Positions 54,717 through 63,331 are shown, counted from the stretch's first letter. The stretch is 64,000 bases of DNA from an uncultured Poribacteria bacterium (GCA_951813545.1 OX638352.1:1302001-1366000), one strand, 5' to 3'. The notes: generated from the sequence alone by a model not told the origin. Translations and numbers: made by a program.

Positions 54717-56120
54717 CTATCGGGTTCCTTTTTTAATAGCCCATAACGTTTTCAAAATGATTTTAATATCCAAGGCGAGAGACCAGTTTTCGATGTAGTA
54801 TCGGTCATAGTTGACCCGATCCTCAAGAGAGGTATTGCCACGCAAGCCGTTGACTTGTGCCCACCCAGTCATACCAGATTTGACACGTTGACGAGCGAGG
54901 TAGTGCGGAATCGATTCGCTGAAAGAATCAATCAATCCGGACATCTCCGGACGCGGTCCAACGAGACTCATATCACCTTTGAGAACGTTGAAAAACTGAG
55001 GGAGTTCGTCCAAACTCCAGCGTCTGAGAAACTTTCCGAGTGAGGTTTGCCGCGAATCATCGCTTTTTGCCCACATATGCCCAACGTCTTCTTCAGCATC
55101 GGCGCGCATGGAACGGAATTTGTAGATTCGGAACGGTTTTCCCGCTCTGCCGACGCGTTCCTGCCGGAAAATCGCTTTGCCGGGTGAGGTCAGGCGGATG
55201 GCCATTGCGATTGTCAGCATGAGCGGACTTAAAATGAGCAACGCGAACCCGCTAAAAACGATGTCTATAAGACGTTTGACGATGCCTCGGACACCTTGCA
55301 TCGGTGTCTCCCGCAATTGTAGCACCGGTATCCCCTGACAAAAAGTGATAGCGGTGCCTCCCCTGATAAATTCGGAAAGTTCCGGTAGGACATTAATTTG
55401 GACAGGCACACCTTCGCACGCGTGAAGAATTTGGAGGATAGTGTCATTCGGCACCGTCGGTGATGAAATGAAGAGCGTGTCAAGTCGATGCGTTCGTACA
55501 AGTCCAAGTATGTCTTGACTTTTACCAAGATATTTCACTTCCGAATCGTCAGTCCCTGCTGTTCCAGCGACTATACCTACCAATTCGTAACCACTATTAG
55601 GCTGCTCTTTCAAGACGCTGATAAACTTTTCGACCCGCGCGTCATAGCCGACGAATGCCATCCGACTTATCCCAACCCCTTGGGCGTGAATCGCCTGCCG
55701 GAAACGGTAAAGGACGAGTCGTCCGAGAAACAACCAGACGAGGCTGAAACCGGTAGCGAGAAGCATAACCCAGCGCGAGTAGGCATCGTGATGATAGATA
55801 AAAAAGAGGGCAGCTAACGTGGCAATAAGCGCGATGCCGGTGGCTTTGCAGAGTGCCCAGAATGCTGAAAGTGTCGCGTTGCTTTCCGGGCGATAGAGTT
55901 TTAATGCCTTCAATGTCATTAACCAGATAATCGCCATTAGCGGGATGAGTCGGAAATAGTCGTCGAGGGGCGGGGTGCCGCCTTTATGTAACGCGAGCGC
56001 GTCAAGCCAACCCGATTCAAACCGAACCCAATACGCTACAACAACCGCGGTGGCGACGAAACAGAGATCGAATAAAACCGTGAGCGCGATGAGCAAATGA
56101 TCAAGGGTTTTGTTGTTCAT
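54717..56120 (-). CDS. Undecaprenyl-phosphate sugar phosphotransferase (WcaJ-like)
   Basis: 467 residues. Four hydrophobic helices in the first ~150 residues and a CoA-binding-like domain (about 155-265) precede a membrane-embedded bacterial sugar transferase domain. That domain carries RLIDIVFSGFALLILSPLM near 286, FRQERVGRAGKPFRIYKFRSM near 319 and SLDELPQFFNVLKGDMSLVGPRPE near 372. It transfers a hexose-1-phosphate to undecaprenyl phosphate and starts exopolysaccharide synthesis. No other polysaccharide genes adjoin it, so it is an isolated initiating transferase. Confidence 0.93.
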   Translation of the reverse strand: MNNKTLDHLLIALTVLFDLCFVATAVVVAYWVRFESGWLDALALHKGGTPPLDDYFRLIPLMAIIWLMTLKALKLYRPESNATLSAFWALCKATGIALIATLAALFFIYHHDAYSRWVMLLATGFSLVWLFLGRLVLYRFRQAIHAQGVGISRMAFVGYDARVEKFISVLKEQPNSGYELVGIVAGTAGTDDSEVKYLGKSQDILGLVRTHRLDTLFISSPTVPNDTILQILHACEGVPVQINVLPELSEFIRGGTAITFCQGIPVLQLRETPMQGVRGIVKRLIDIVFSGFALLILSPLMLTIAMAIRLTSPGKAIFRQERVGRAGKPFRIYKFRSMRADAEEDVGHMWAKSDDSRQTSLGKFLRRWSLDELPQFFNVLKGDMSLVGPRPEMSGLIDSFSESIPHYLARQRVKSGMTGWAQVNGLRGNTSLEDRVNYDRYYIENWSLALDIKIILKTLWAIKKGTR

Positions 56121-56448
56121 TGTCTGAAATAGAATACGGTCTGCAAGCGGACAGCGTTTAATTTTGCCTCTTGTATTACGACTGCTTTCGATTGTTATGG
56201 GCTGATTAAAATATGGATGAAAACCTCACGAATGGTACGCCAGCAGCCCTGTTAAGTATACCAGATATTTGCCGTGCTTTCAAATCAAAATAGCGAAGAT
56301 GACGTCCACAATAGGCACAATTTGCAAGTTAAAACGACTCGAAATTTTGATGATAAATTACGCACAACATGTTATGCTATCTTTACAGACTTTCGCAGCG
56401 TAAATTTCGGAAACGTGCAAGTTACGCCAAAATCAGAGGAGAGACACA
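56121..56448. other. 328-bp divergent intergenic region
   Basis: It separates the sugar transferase (minus) and an oxidoreductase (plus). It is AT-rich, and TATGCTAT near 56371 could be a -10 for the plus-strand gene. No hairpin or leader repeat was found. Confidence 0.35.
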
Positions 56449-57537
56449 ATGGCGAATCAACTGAAAGTGGGAATCGTTGGTGCACACCGTGGGAGTTCTT
56501 ATTTCCAACCGTTTCGCGCGATAGCAGAAACAACCGTTACAGCGGTTTGTGACATAAACGAAGCGACGCTCCAAAGTGTTGCTGAACGGTTCGATGTTCC
56601 TCAGCAGTTTACGGATTATACAGAGATGCTGGACGCGGTGGATATTGTCGTCCTCGCTACACCGGAGAACCTGCACGTTCCGCAGTCGATTGAAGCATTG
56701 GAAGCAGGGAAACACGTCATCAGCGAAGTAACCGCCGCCGTCAATTTAGAAGAGTGTTATGACTTAGTTCGGGCGGTTCGGAAGGCATCTGCCAAATATA
56801 CGATGGCTGAAAATACATGCTATTCCAAGCCAAACGTCTTGATCCGCAGCATGGTAGAAGCGGGCATGTTCGGTGATGTCTATTTTGGGGAAGGGGAATA
56901 TCTTCACAATATCAAGTCGCTCCATCACGACGCAGAGGGTAATCCGACGTGGCGCTACTACTGGCAGGTGGGCATTAATCGGTGCAACTATGCGACACAC
57001 AGCCTTGGCCCGGTGCTTCAGTGGTTTGATGGCCGCGTTGCGAGTGTTTGTTGCCTTGGGACTGGCGTTAACACCGATCCCGAACATGCGATGGAAGATA
57101 CAGTAATGATGCTGTGCAAAACCGATTGCGGTGGATTAATCAAGATTCGGATTGATATGCTCTCGAATCGTCCAGCAAATTCCTATTTTAGTCTACAAGG
57201 AACAAAAGGGTGCTATGAGGGTTCACGTGGGTTGGGTGCTGCACCGAAGATTTGGTTGGATGAGTTCTCAGTAACAGAACAGTGGCGACCGCTCTCTCAA
57301 TTTGAAGACCTTTTGCCTGAACGGTGGAAAAACCCGCCTGCTGAGGTTGAAAACGCTGGCGACCTCGGTGAGTATTTCAAGGTACGGGATTTTGTCGATA
57401 GCATCCTCACCGATACAAACCCACCACTTGATGTCTATACGACGATGGATTTCACAGTGCCCGGTTTGGTTTCGGAGCAATCAATTGCGAACGGTGGGAC
57501 ACCGATAGAAGTCCCAAACTTCAGGGAAATTGAATAG
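56449..57537 (+). CDS. Gfo/Idh/MocA family oxidoreductase
   Basis: 362 residues. The Rossmann motif KVGIVGAHRGSSYFQP is near residue 5. SEVTAAVNLEECYDLV near 90 is at the EKP position, here changed to EVT. NTCYSKPNVLIRSMVE near 123 and GINRCNYATHSLGPVLQW near 178 carry the conserved His. It resembles the inositol/glycosidase-type branch of the family. AGAGGAGAGA lies before ATG 56449. A monocistronic gene at this place. Confidence 0.85.
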   Translation: MANQLKVGIVGAHRGSSYFQPFRAIAETTVTAVCDINEATLQSVAERFDVPQQFTDYTEMLDAVDIVVLATPENLHVPQSIEALEAGKHVISEVTAAVNLEECYDLVRAVRKASAKYTMAENTCYSKPNVLIRSMVEAGMFGDVYFGEGEYLHNIKSLHHDAEGNPTWRYYWQVGINRCNYATHSLGPVLQWFDGRVASVCCLGTGVNTDPEHAMEDTVMMLCKTDCGGLIKIRIDMLSNRPANSYFSLQGTKGCYEGSRGLGAAPKIWLDEFSVTEQWRPLSQFEDLLPERWKNPPAEVENAGDLGEYFKVRDFVDSILTDTNPPLDVYTTMDFTVPGLVSEQSIANGGTPIEVPNFREIE

Positions 57538-57578
57538 CAGAATAGCAATAGAGGCGGATTAGATTCCGGAGCAGCGCT

Positions 57579-57752
57579 CTATTCCTCTTCTACAGGCTCA
57601 AAGACAAGCCCACAACTACTACAACGGTATCCACTTTCAGGTTTCGATTCAACCGCAGGAAAGAGCATACCACAACAGGTAGGACAAGGTTCGTCAATTT
57701 CCATTTCGGCTTGTTCTAATTCACCAGAACGGTTTTCAAATTCAACAATCAT
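57579..57752 (-). CDS. Small zinc-ribbon protein
   Basis: 57 residues, MIVEFENRSGELEQAEME at the start, then two cysteine clusters, CPTCC (residues 23-27) and CSSCG (44-48), separated by a short hydrophobic loop with FPAVESKPESGYR. That spacing fits a zinc ribbon of rubredoxin/TFIIB type. It carries leader copy G: the module AAGGTATAATTAAAATATG ends on its ATG. The high acidity of both ends (EEE) suggests a small adaptor or nucleic-acid/protein binding role, not defined by the sequence. A similar pair of clusters could be a disulfide motif. Confidence 0.75.
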   Translation of the reverse strand: MIVEFENRSGELEQAEMEIDEPCPTCCGMLFPAVESKPESGYRCSSCGLVFEPVEEE

Positions 57753-57840
57753 ATTTTAATTATACCTTTCGGTTCGGTCAGGTGGGTTAGATAAATAATC
57801 TTAATCGGCGTACATCCGCCCTCCACTTCGTTACGGGCTG
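57750..57840 (-). promoter_or_regulatory. Leader element copy G at the zinc-ribbon gene
   Basis: Read on the minus strand, the 21-nt hairpin (57838-57818; arms GCCC/GGGC, core GTAACGAAGTGGA) is followed by GGATGTAC, then about 35 nt and CCGAACCGAAAGG with TATAATTAAAATATG on the start codon. It is a full-length copy with an intact start. Confidence 0.85.
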
Positions 57841-57854
57841 CACTTGAGAACCTT

Positions 57855-57880
57855 TGTAGGAGGGAACTCCGTTCCCGACC
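57855..57880. repeat. Palindrome of the TGTAGGAG type
   Basis: GGGAAC (57862-57867) and GTTCCC (57871-57876) enclose TCC, with flanks TTTGTAGGA and CGACC. The flanks resemble the palindrome at 18060-18087 although the stems differ. Confidence 0.6.
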
Positions 57881-58002
57881 TGTATATAGGTTGCAATCAA
57901 CATCAACACTCTCAAACGCAGTCTGGAATTAACCAGAAACCCGCATTCTCACTGCGAAGCAAACGGACGCAGCGGCCCAGGGGCAAGAAATTAAAAGTCA
58001 AT

Positions 58003-58338
58003 TTAATATCTCTGTAGGGTTGGGTCAATTTCGGCTGCCCACTGGTCAATTCCGCCTATGAGGTTCTTTGCGTCACTAAATCCGTTTTGTTGCAGATAGG
58101 CGACAGCATAGAGGCTACGTGTTCCATGGTGGCAGTAGACAATAATTTCTTGGTCGGACGGGAGAGCGTCTACGTGGTGCGGCAGGGTATTGAGCGGTAT
58201 TAACCGCGCGTCCTCAAGATGCACGATGTCGTACTCACTCTGTTCCCGGACATCCAATAACAGCACAGATTCATTTTCGTCGAGTTTCTGTTGCAATTCC
58301 TGTGGTGAGATTTCAGGAAGTGACGGTGTTGTCTGCAT
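58003..58338 (-). CDS. Rhodanese-like domain protein
   Basis: 111 residues of a single rhodanese domain. LLLDVREQSEYDIVHLEDARLIPL near residue 31 and the active-site loop YCHHGTRSLYAVAYL near 68 with the catalytic cysteine are diagnostic. The enzyme would carry sulfane sulfur. It is the last gene downstream of the iron-sulfur cluster assembly genes on this strand, so a supply or trafficking role for sulfur is likely. A leader-type hairpin (copy H) lies about 56 bp upstream. Confidence 0.9.
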   Translation of the reverse strand: MQTTPSLPEISPQELQQKLDENESVLLLDVREQSEYDIVHLEDARLIPLNTLPHHVDALPSDQEIIVYCHHGTRSLYAVAYLQQNGFSDAKNLIGGIDQWAAEIDPTLQRY

Positions 58339-58393
58339 TGTTTAGTTGTTTTCCTCAGTTTGAATAGTTTTTTTAGTGATTGGGTTTCGCTCT

Positions 58394-58414
58394 GCCTTCC
58401 ACTTCGTTTCAGGC
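58394..58414 (-). repeat. Leader hairpin copy H upstream of the rhodanese gene
   Basis: A 21-nt hairpin with arms GCCT/AGGC and core GAAACGAAGTGGA, on the same strand as the rhodanese gene. The start module is absent. Confidence 0.6.
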
Positions 58415-58498
58415 AAGTTTCTGGTTAATTCGCAGCTGAGTTAGAGTCTCTTAAGTTTAAAAAAAAGAATTAGGCGGACGAAACGGCACAATTTATTC

Positions 58499-58861
58499 TT
58501 ACACTACATTTGGGACGCATTCTGGACACGGACATGTCTCACGCAGAACTTCAAACGGATAGATACCGGTGTCGTGCCCATCGTTCCAACTAAATTGGAG
58601 CGCGTAGCGACCAACTAACTGGACATCAAGGGGTTGAACATCGTCCGAGACCTCAATGAGGGTTATATCTCCGTCACCTTGCGGGGAAAAGAGGGAGTGA
58701 ACATCCCTACCTTTATGCCGGATAGTGGCACATTCAGCACACGGACACATCTGTCGGAGATAGGCATACGGATACCAGCTCACATGTCCATCCTTCCATT
58801 CTACCTGAAAGGTGGTGTCATGTTTTTTGAGGAGTTTCGGTTGTTTTGCGATTATGTTCAT
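58499..58861 (-). CDS. DUF971 (gamma-butyrobetaine hydroxylase N-terminal-like) protein
   Basis: 120 residues. FQVEWKDGHVSWYPYAYLRQMCPCAEC near residue 18-44 and LQFSWNDGHDTGIYPFEVLRETCPCPEC near 88-115 show the typical W-x-D-G-H...LR..CPC core twice at the ends of the domain. The cysteine pairs can bind iron or zinc. This domain appears alone in iron-sulfur assembly gene clusters and beside ParA/Mrp-like proteins. Its place between rhodanese and DUF59 genes supports an accessory role in cluster assembly. Confidence 0.85.
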   Translation of the reverse strand: MNIIAKQPKLLKKHDTTFQVEWKDGHVSWYPYAYLRQMCPCAECATIRHKGRDVHSLFSPQGDGDITLIEVSDDVQPLDVQLVGRYALQFSWNDGHDTGIYPFEVLRETCPCPECVPNVV

Positions 58862-58956
58862 GGAATTACAAAACTTCCAGTTTGTGCCTGCTACCGCAAA
58901 AATTACAGAGACTTACAGTTTCAAAAGTTACGGCACACGGCGTGTGCCTACTACTT

Positions 58957-59256
58957 TTAAAAGAGGCCGAGTTCATCCTTTGCGTCGTCGCTCATCATTT
59001 CCATGCTCCAAGGCGGGCTCCAGACGACATTGACATTGACTTCATCAATCCCGTCCATTTGCTGCGTGACCTGCTGTGTACCGTTGATAATCTGTCCACC
59101 AGCGGGACATCCCATGCTCGTCAAGGTCATCGTAATATCCACAGTTGCGTCATTGATATCCACGCCGTAGATCAGTCCCATATCAACGATGTTAATTCCA
59201 ATTTCTGGGTCAATAATTTGTTTGATAGTCTCTAATACAGTTTCTTCAGATACCAT
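58957..59256 (-). CDS. Metal-sulfur cluster assembly factor (DUF59/MIP18, SufT-like)
   Basis: 99 residues. IKQIIDPEIGINIVDMGLIYG near residue 11 and MTLTSMGCPAGGQIING near 42 with its conserved cysteine are the DUF59 signature, and VVWSPPWSMEMMSDDAKDELG ends the domain. The family helps mature iron-sulfur proteins. It lies 60 bp after the Rieske gene in the SUF cluster, with AGGAGGAAA before ATG 59256. Confidence 0.92.
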   Translation of the reverse strand: MVSEETVLETIKQIIDPEIGINIVDMGLIYGVDINDATVDITMTLTSMGCPAGGQIINGTQQVTQQMDGIDEVNVNVVWSPPWSMEMMSDDAKDELGLF

Positions 59257-59279
59257 TGGGGTTTCCTCCTATCAGGTAG

Positions 59280-59296
59280 CGAGGTTGCAAACCTCG
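59280..59296. repeat. Palindrome CGAGGTT-GCA-AACCTCG
   Basis: A 7-bp perfect stem with a 3-nt loop between the Rieske and DUF59 genes. It is the same core found in the insert within glycosyltransferase copy 2 (33875-33895). Confidence 0.7.
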
Positions 59297-59316
59297 TCAG
59301 CAAATAAACAAGCGGT

Positions 59317-59631
59317 TTATTCGTCAACGCTAATCAAAATATCATCATCTTCAATTTTGACGGTGTAACATTCAATGGCTTCTACAGCAGGCATACAGAG
59401 TGGTTCTCCGGTTTTGACGCAAAAACGTGCGCCGTGTCGTGGGCATTCTATCTCGTCGCCGTTGAGAAAACCTTCAGCTAAGGGACCGCCATCATGTGTG
59501 CAAACGTCTTCCATTGCATAAAACTGACCATCAATATTGAAGAGTAACACCGGAACGAAATCAACTTCAACTAATTGTTTCGTGCCGGGCGGTACTTCAC
59601 TAACTTTCGCAACTTTATAGAACTCTGGCAT
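59317..59631 (-). CDS. Rieske [2Fe-2S] ferredoxin-like protein
   Basis: 104 residues. The cluster ligands are CTHDGGPL near residue 42 (Cys-x-His) and CPRHGARF near 63 (Cys-x2-His). This is the small soluble Rieske ferredoxin often found in SUF operons and with non-heme iron oxygenases. It would act as a soluble electron carrier. It lies 60 bp after sufU. Confidence 0.92.
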   Translation of the reverse strand: MPEFYKVAKVSEVPPGTKQLVEVDFVPVLLFNIDGQFYAMEDVCTHDGGPLAEGFLNGDEIECPRHGARFCVKTGEPLCMPAVEAIECYTVKIEDDDILISVDE

Positions 59632-59691
59632 AGTTTCCTTTCTTCCAAGTAAAGAGATCGGAGTTACAGGACAATAAAACAGCTCTGGAAG

Positions 59692-60084
59692 TTAGTCACC
59701 ATCTTCTTCGCCGGGCCAACTTGTGATGCCATACGCACCTGCTTTGAGAACCTTCAGAGCCAACAAGGCACATTTGAGGCGAACGGGACCCAAGGGGATG
59801 CCGATCATATCCAAAATATCGTCTTTTGTAAGCTGCTTGACTTCATCAAGGCTTTTGCCTTCAATCTCCTCAGTCAACATAGAGGCAGCCGCCAGACTAA
59901 TCGTACAACCGTGCCCAGAGAAACGGACCTCTTTGATCTTATCGTCTTCAACAAGCAGGTCAATGCGAATCTGATCCCCACAAAGTGGATTGTCTTCTTC
60001 GTGCGAAATATCAGGATTCGGCAACGTCCCATAGTTGCTCGGATTTTCGTAATGGTCAAGTAAGTCTTCCTGATATACGTTCAT
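59692..60084 (-). CDS. sufU: SufU-like iron-sulfur cluster assembly protein
   Basis: 130 residues from ATG 60084; the frame is open to 60120 but this ATG overlaps the sufS stop by 4 nt (ATGA), the usual coupled arrangement. Conserved zinc/cluster ligands are in DNPLCGDQIRI near residue 32, FSGHGCTISLAAASML near 56 and RLKCALLALK near 113. Together with the lack of SufE nearby, this indicates the SufS-SufU sulfur-relay type. It receives sulfur from SufS for SufBCD. Confidence 0.93.
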   Translation of the reverse strand: MNVYQEDLLDHYENPSNYGTLPNPDISHEEDNPLCGDQIRIDLLVEDDKIKEVRFSGHGCTISLAAASMLTEEIEGKSLDEVKQLTKDDILDMIGIPLGPVRLKCALLALKVLKAGAYGITSWPGEEDGD

Positions 60085-61328
60085 TGTTTTCTCCGAGTCA
60101 TGAGTTTTTGTGCTCTGCATAGGCCCTCGTATAGGCGATCCACGTCTTCAACCGTGTTGTAAAGGTAAAAACTGGCACGGGCAGTGGCGATAACATCTAA
60201 CCTTTTCATGAGTGGTTGGGCGCAGTGGTGTCCTGCCCGGATAGCAACACCGTGCGTATCTAAAACGCCAGCAACATCATGTGGATGGATGCCGTCCATA
60301 TTAAAGGAGATAACACCCGTTTTTTGATGGGGTGCAGAGGGTCCGTAGAGGGTAATACCTTCGATTTCTTTTAAGCGTTGATGTGCATATTTTAAGAGTT
60401 CTTGTTCATGAACATGAATTGCTGCTAAATTGGCTTGTGTGATATAGTCAACCGCATGCCCCAACCCGATCGCTTCGGCGATACTTGGGGTACCCGCCTC
60501 AAACTTAGCGGGAAGTTCCGCATAACTTGATACGTCGCGCTCAACACTCCGAATCATTGAACCGCCGCCGAGGAACGGTGGCATCTCTTCAAGGAGTTCT
60601 AATTTCCCGTATAACACCCCGATACCAGTCGGACCACACATCTTATGTCCAGAAAACGCGAGGAAATCGCAGTCAAGTTGCTGAACGTCAACCTGAAAAT
60701 GCGGCACCGACTGGGCAGCATCAATGACGACCTTCGCCCCCACTGCATGCGCAGTCGTGATGACTGACTGAACAGGATTGATGGTCCCAAGCACATTAGA
60801 AACGTGTCCCATAGCGACAAGCTTCGTTTTTTCAGTGAGGACCTCTTGAAGCTGCGTGAAATCAAGCAACCCTTCATCGGTTATCTCAAGGAACCGGAGC
60901 ACTGCACCCGTGCGTTGTGCGAGTAACTGCCAAGGCACCAGATTGCTATGGTGCTCCATGACAGTGAGGACGATTTCATCGCCTTCTCCGATATTCGCGC
61001 TCCCCCAGCTATAAGCGATGAGGTTAATAGATTCCGTCGTGTTCCGCGTGAAGATGATTTGGCGCGAGCGAGGTGCGTTAATTAGCTGCGCCACCTTCTC
61101 GCGTGCAAGTTCATACTGCTCCGTTGCCTCTTCAGAGATGCGATAGATGCCGCGATGGATATTGGAACGATAGGTATCGTAATAGGCATCCATTGCATCG
61201 ACAACCGGACGCGGGGTCTGTGTCGACGCGGCATTATCAAGGAAAGCCAACGGTGGTTCTGTCGCGAAGATCGGAAAATCTTTACGGATGCTTTCCACAT
61301 CAAGAGGACGAAAGTGCGCAGTATGCAT
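60081..61328 (-). CDS. sufS: Cysteine desulfurase SufS
   Basis: 415 residues from ATG 61328 (an ATG ten codons upstream is possible). The PLP lysine lies in FSGHKMCGPTGIGVLYG near residue 225, the catalytic cysteine in RAGHHCAQPLM near 370. IFTRNTTESINLIAYSWG near 82 is also diagnostic for the class-V aminotransferase group II (SufS). It mobilises sulfur from cysteine and passes it to SufU. It overlaps sufU by 4 nt. A palindrome sits in the 86-bp gap to the glutaredoxin gene. Confidence 0.95.
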   Translation of the reverse strand: MHTAHFRPLDVESIRKDFPIFATEPPLAFLDNAASTQTPRPVVDAMDAYYDTYRSNIHRGIYRISEEATEQYELAREKVAQLINAPRSRQIIFTRNTTESINLIAYSWGSANIGEGDEIVLTVMEHHSNLVPWQLLAQRTGAVLRFLEITDEGLLDFTQLQEVLTEKTKLVAMGHVSNVLGTINPVQSVITTAHAVGAKVVIDAAQSVPHFQVDVQQLDCDFLAFSGHKMCGPTGIGVLYGKLELLEEMPPFLGGGSMIRSVERDVSSYAELPAKFEAGTPSIAEAIGLGHAVDYITQANLAAIHVHEQELLKYAHQRLKEIEGITLYGPSAPHQKTGVISFNMDGIHPHDVAGVLDTHGVAIRAGHHCAQPLMKRLDVIATARASFYLYNTVEDVDRLYEGLCRAQKLMTRRKQ

Positions 61329-61368
61329 TGTGTTTATGATCCTATGCGGGAGCCTCAATTGCAGGTAA

Positions 61369-61388
61369 GCACGCTCTTATGAGCGTGC
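61369..61388. repeat. Palindrome GCACGCTC-TTAT-GAGCGTGC
   Basis: An 8-bp perfect stem with a TTAT loop between the sufS and glutaredoxin genes. Confidence 0.7.
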
Positions 61389-61414
61389 CCACCATCGGAG
61401 ATCCATTAAATACA

Positions 61415-61756
61415 TTATGGGCTGGGAAAACCAATATTGACAGCAGACGGTCCGTGGTCCTCACACGCCTGATCCGTTGGAACATCGGTTTCAGCATCAT
61501 TGGATTTGACAATCCCTTCCGAAACCAAATAATGTTCCACTTCATCGCCACTGACATCAGCAAGCATTATATTGTCGATCTGGACGCACGGTTGATAAGG
61601 CTGCCGCGTCTTCTGAACCATTTCACGATAGTTGTCTTCGTTGTTAATGATGTCTCTATCTTCATACTCCAAACCGTATTTGGCGAAGATAGCACGGACA
61701 CCATTGCTCCACCCACAGACAGGCTTCATATAAGCGATAATCTTAGGTTGACTCAT
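61415..61756 (-). CDS. Glutaredoxin-like protein (CGWS active site)
   Basis: 113 residues. The thioredoxin-fold start MSQPKIIAYMKPVCGWSNGVRAIF carries CGWS, close to the monothiol CGFS motif. YQPCVQIDNIMLADVSGDEVEHYL (about 55-79) provides the cis-Pro-like and GSH-binding part. The 25 C-terminal residues are an acidic extension. Monothiol glutaredoxins carry [2Fe-2S] clusters, which suits its place between sufD and sufS. GGAGC lies before ATG 61756, and a heptanucleotide array is 25-45 bp upstream. Confidence 0.82.
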   Translation of the reverse strand: MSQPKIIAYMKPVCGWSNGVRAIFAKYGLEYEDRDIINNEDNYREMVQKTRQPYQPCVQIDNIMLADVSGDEVEHYLVSEGIVKSNDAETDVPTDQACEDHGPSAVNIGFPSP

Positions 61757-61780
61757 TGTAAGTTGCTCCTTTTTTTATGG

Positions 61781-61801
61781 TTGTCGGTTGTCAGTTGTCG
61801 G
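61781..61801. repeat. Heptanucleotide array before the glutaredoxin gene
   Basis: Three 7-mers TTGTCGG, TTGTCAG, TTGTCGG (minus-strand CCGACAA, CTGACAA, CCGACAA), 25-45 bp upstream of the ATG. Confidence 0.75.
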
Positions 61802-61838
61802 TAGGCATTTGTAACCTCAAAACCCATCGTCCTGACAA

Positions 61839-63224
61839 CTACTCTAATTTGTGCGTAATAGATGCGCTCAATTCTTCACGAACTGACTCCAACGGGATAC
61901 GTTCCATAACAGGTTCAAAAAATCCATCAACAATTAATTTTTCTGCTTGTGCGTAAGGGACACCACGACTCATTAAGTAAAATACCTGCTCAGCATCAAT
62001 CTTCCCAGCCGTTGCACCATGTGTACAACGCACCTCATGTGCCTGAATCTCCAGCCCGGGCAAAGTATCGGCATGCGCACGCTCACTGAGCAGCAGATTA
62101 TCGTTCTTCTGGTACGCATCGGTATGGTTTGCCGACGGATAGACATAAATGTTTCCACCCCAGGCAGTCTGTGCTCTGTCTTTGAGAACAGTTCGATACA
62201 ACAGATCGCTGGAGGTATGGGGTGAAATATGCTCTTGTGCAGTGCTAATATCTAAATGTTGGCGCGCATCAGTGAATGCAAGTCCTAACATCTGGGCGGT
62301 ACAACCGGCACCTTCCAAGACAACGGCTTGGTTTATTTTGCTCAACCTACCACCGAAAGTAGCAGTTACCCAATAGAGTTGTGCGTCTCTGGCAACCATC
62401 GCGCGGTGCGAAGCGAAATTCCAAACCTGCCGATTCCAACGTTGAACCTGCACGTAAGTTACATTCGAATTCTGTCCCGCGAAAATCTCAACCGCCCCAC
62501 TATGCAAACCACCTACATCCGGATTGATAGACAAATTGTCCTCTAAAATCACGACCTGACTTCCCTCTTCAGCAACGATGAGGGTATGCGATAAGTCAGC
62601 CTGTTCCGCTTCGGACATCCTGATGTAAACCCGCAGCGGCACTTCAACTCTCACGCCTTTAGGGACGTGCAGCAGATAACCGCCTCGCCAAAATGCACCA
62701 TGGAGCGCGTCAAATTTGTTATGCTGGGCAATATTTCCGCTTTTTAACGCCGTCTCTAAGGTCACCGCCTTACTCATGAAGTAGGTGCGGAGAAGTTCCG
62801 GTCGTTCTTGCAGCGCGGTATGAAGATGTGCGAAGTACACCCCTTTTTTTTTCAGTACTTCAGTCTCGGAGGCGTGTTGAAGTTGGCCGTCAACTTGCAA
62901 AATCACACCGGCTGTTTCCTCATCACTGTAGTCTAAATCCTCAGTGGACAGTCCGCCATTCGCTGGAACACTCGGATGATATTTTTCGAGTGCGAAGCCA
63001 CGGAGATGCCGCCGAGTACGCCGCCAATAATCTTGAGTACGCATATCAACAGTGCGTCGCCATACATCATCTTTGGTAGTATGCGGCATCGGCAAAGATT
63101 CATAATGTGCGTAAGCCTCTAAACGTTTCTCACGCATCCACGCTGGTTCAGTTGCTGATATTTTTTGAAGAAATTCTTTTGAAAAGTCGCCTTTTTGCAA
63201 TTTTTTTATCCTTGTAATAGCCAT
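61839..63224 (-). CDS. sufD: SufD, Fe-S assembly scaffold subunit
   Basis: 461 residues. The C-terminal beta-helix core is clear: LIVAEEGSQVVILEDN near residue 214, LEGAGCTAQMLGLAF near 300 and the tail GKIDAEQVFYLMSRGVPYAQAEKLIVDGFFEPVMERIP (about 410-448). This is the SufB/SufD family, and the length and N-terminus fit SufD. SufD forms the scaffold with SufB and the ATPase SufC. ATG 63224 directly follows a heptanucleotide array; no clear Shine-Dalgarno is seen. Confidence 0.93.
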   Translation of the reverse strand: MAITRIKKLQKGDFSKEFLQKISATEPAWMREKRLEAYAHYESLPMPHTTKDDVWRRTVDMRTQDYWRRTRRHLRGFALEKYHPSVPANGGLSTEDLDYSDEETAGVILQVDGQLQHASETEVLKKKGVYFAHLHTALQERPELLRTYFMSKAVTLETALKSGNIAQHNKFDALHGAFWRGGYLLHVPKGVRVEVPLRVYIRMSEAEQADLSHTLIVAEEGSQVVILEDNLSINPDVGGLHSGAVEIFAGQNSNVTYVQVQRWNRQVWNFASHRAMVARDAQLYWVTATFGGRLSKINQAVVLEGAGCTAQMLGLAFTDARQHLDISTAQEHISPHTSSDLLYRTVLKDRAQTAWGGNIYVYPSANHTDAYQKNDNLLLSERAHADTLPGLEIQAHEVRCTHGATAGKIDAEQVFYLMSRGVPYAQAEKLIVDGFFEPVMERIPLESVREELSASITHKLE

Positions 63225-63248
63225 CAGTCATCAGCAGTCAGCAGTCAG
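63225..63248. repeat. Heptanucleotide array abutting the sufD start
   Basis: CAGTCAT, CAGCAGT, CAGCAGT, CAG (minus-strand CTGACTG repeats) ends at the base before ATG 63224. Confidence 0.7.
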
Positions 63249-63283
63249 TTTTAAGAGATTTCGTTTAAGAAGCCCCTCTTCTT

Positions 63284-63311
63284 GCTGAAAGCCGATAGCC
63301 GACTGCTGACA
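63284..63311. repeat. Heptanucleotide array between sufB and sufD
   Basis: GCTGAAA, GCCGATA, GCCGACT, GCTGACA. Its GACTGCTGAC can pair with GTCAGCAGTC of the array at 63225-63248. Confidence 0.65.
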
Positions 63312-63331
63312 GCCAATTCACCGATAACCCT

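Noticed and set aside
43750..63311. Possible CRISPR arrays from the short repeats
   Set aside because: Units are 7 bp with no spacers, and no cas gene is present.
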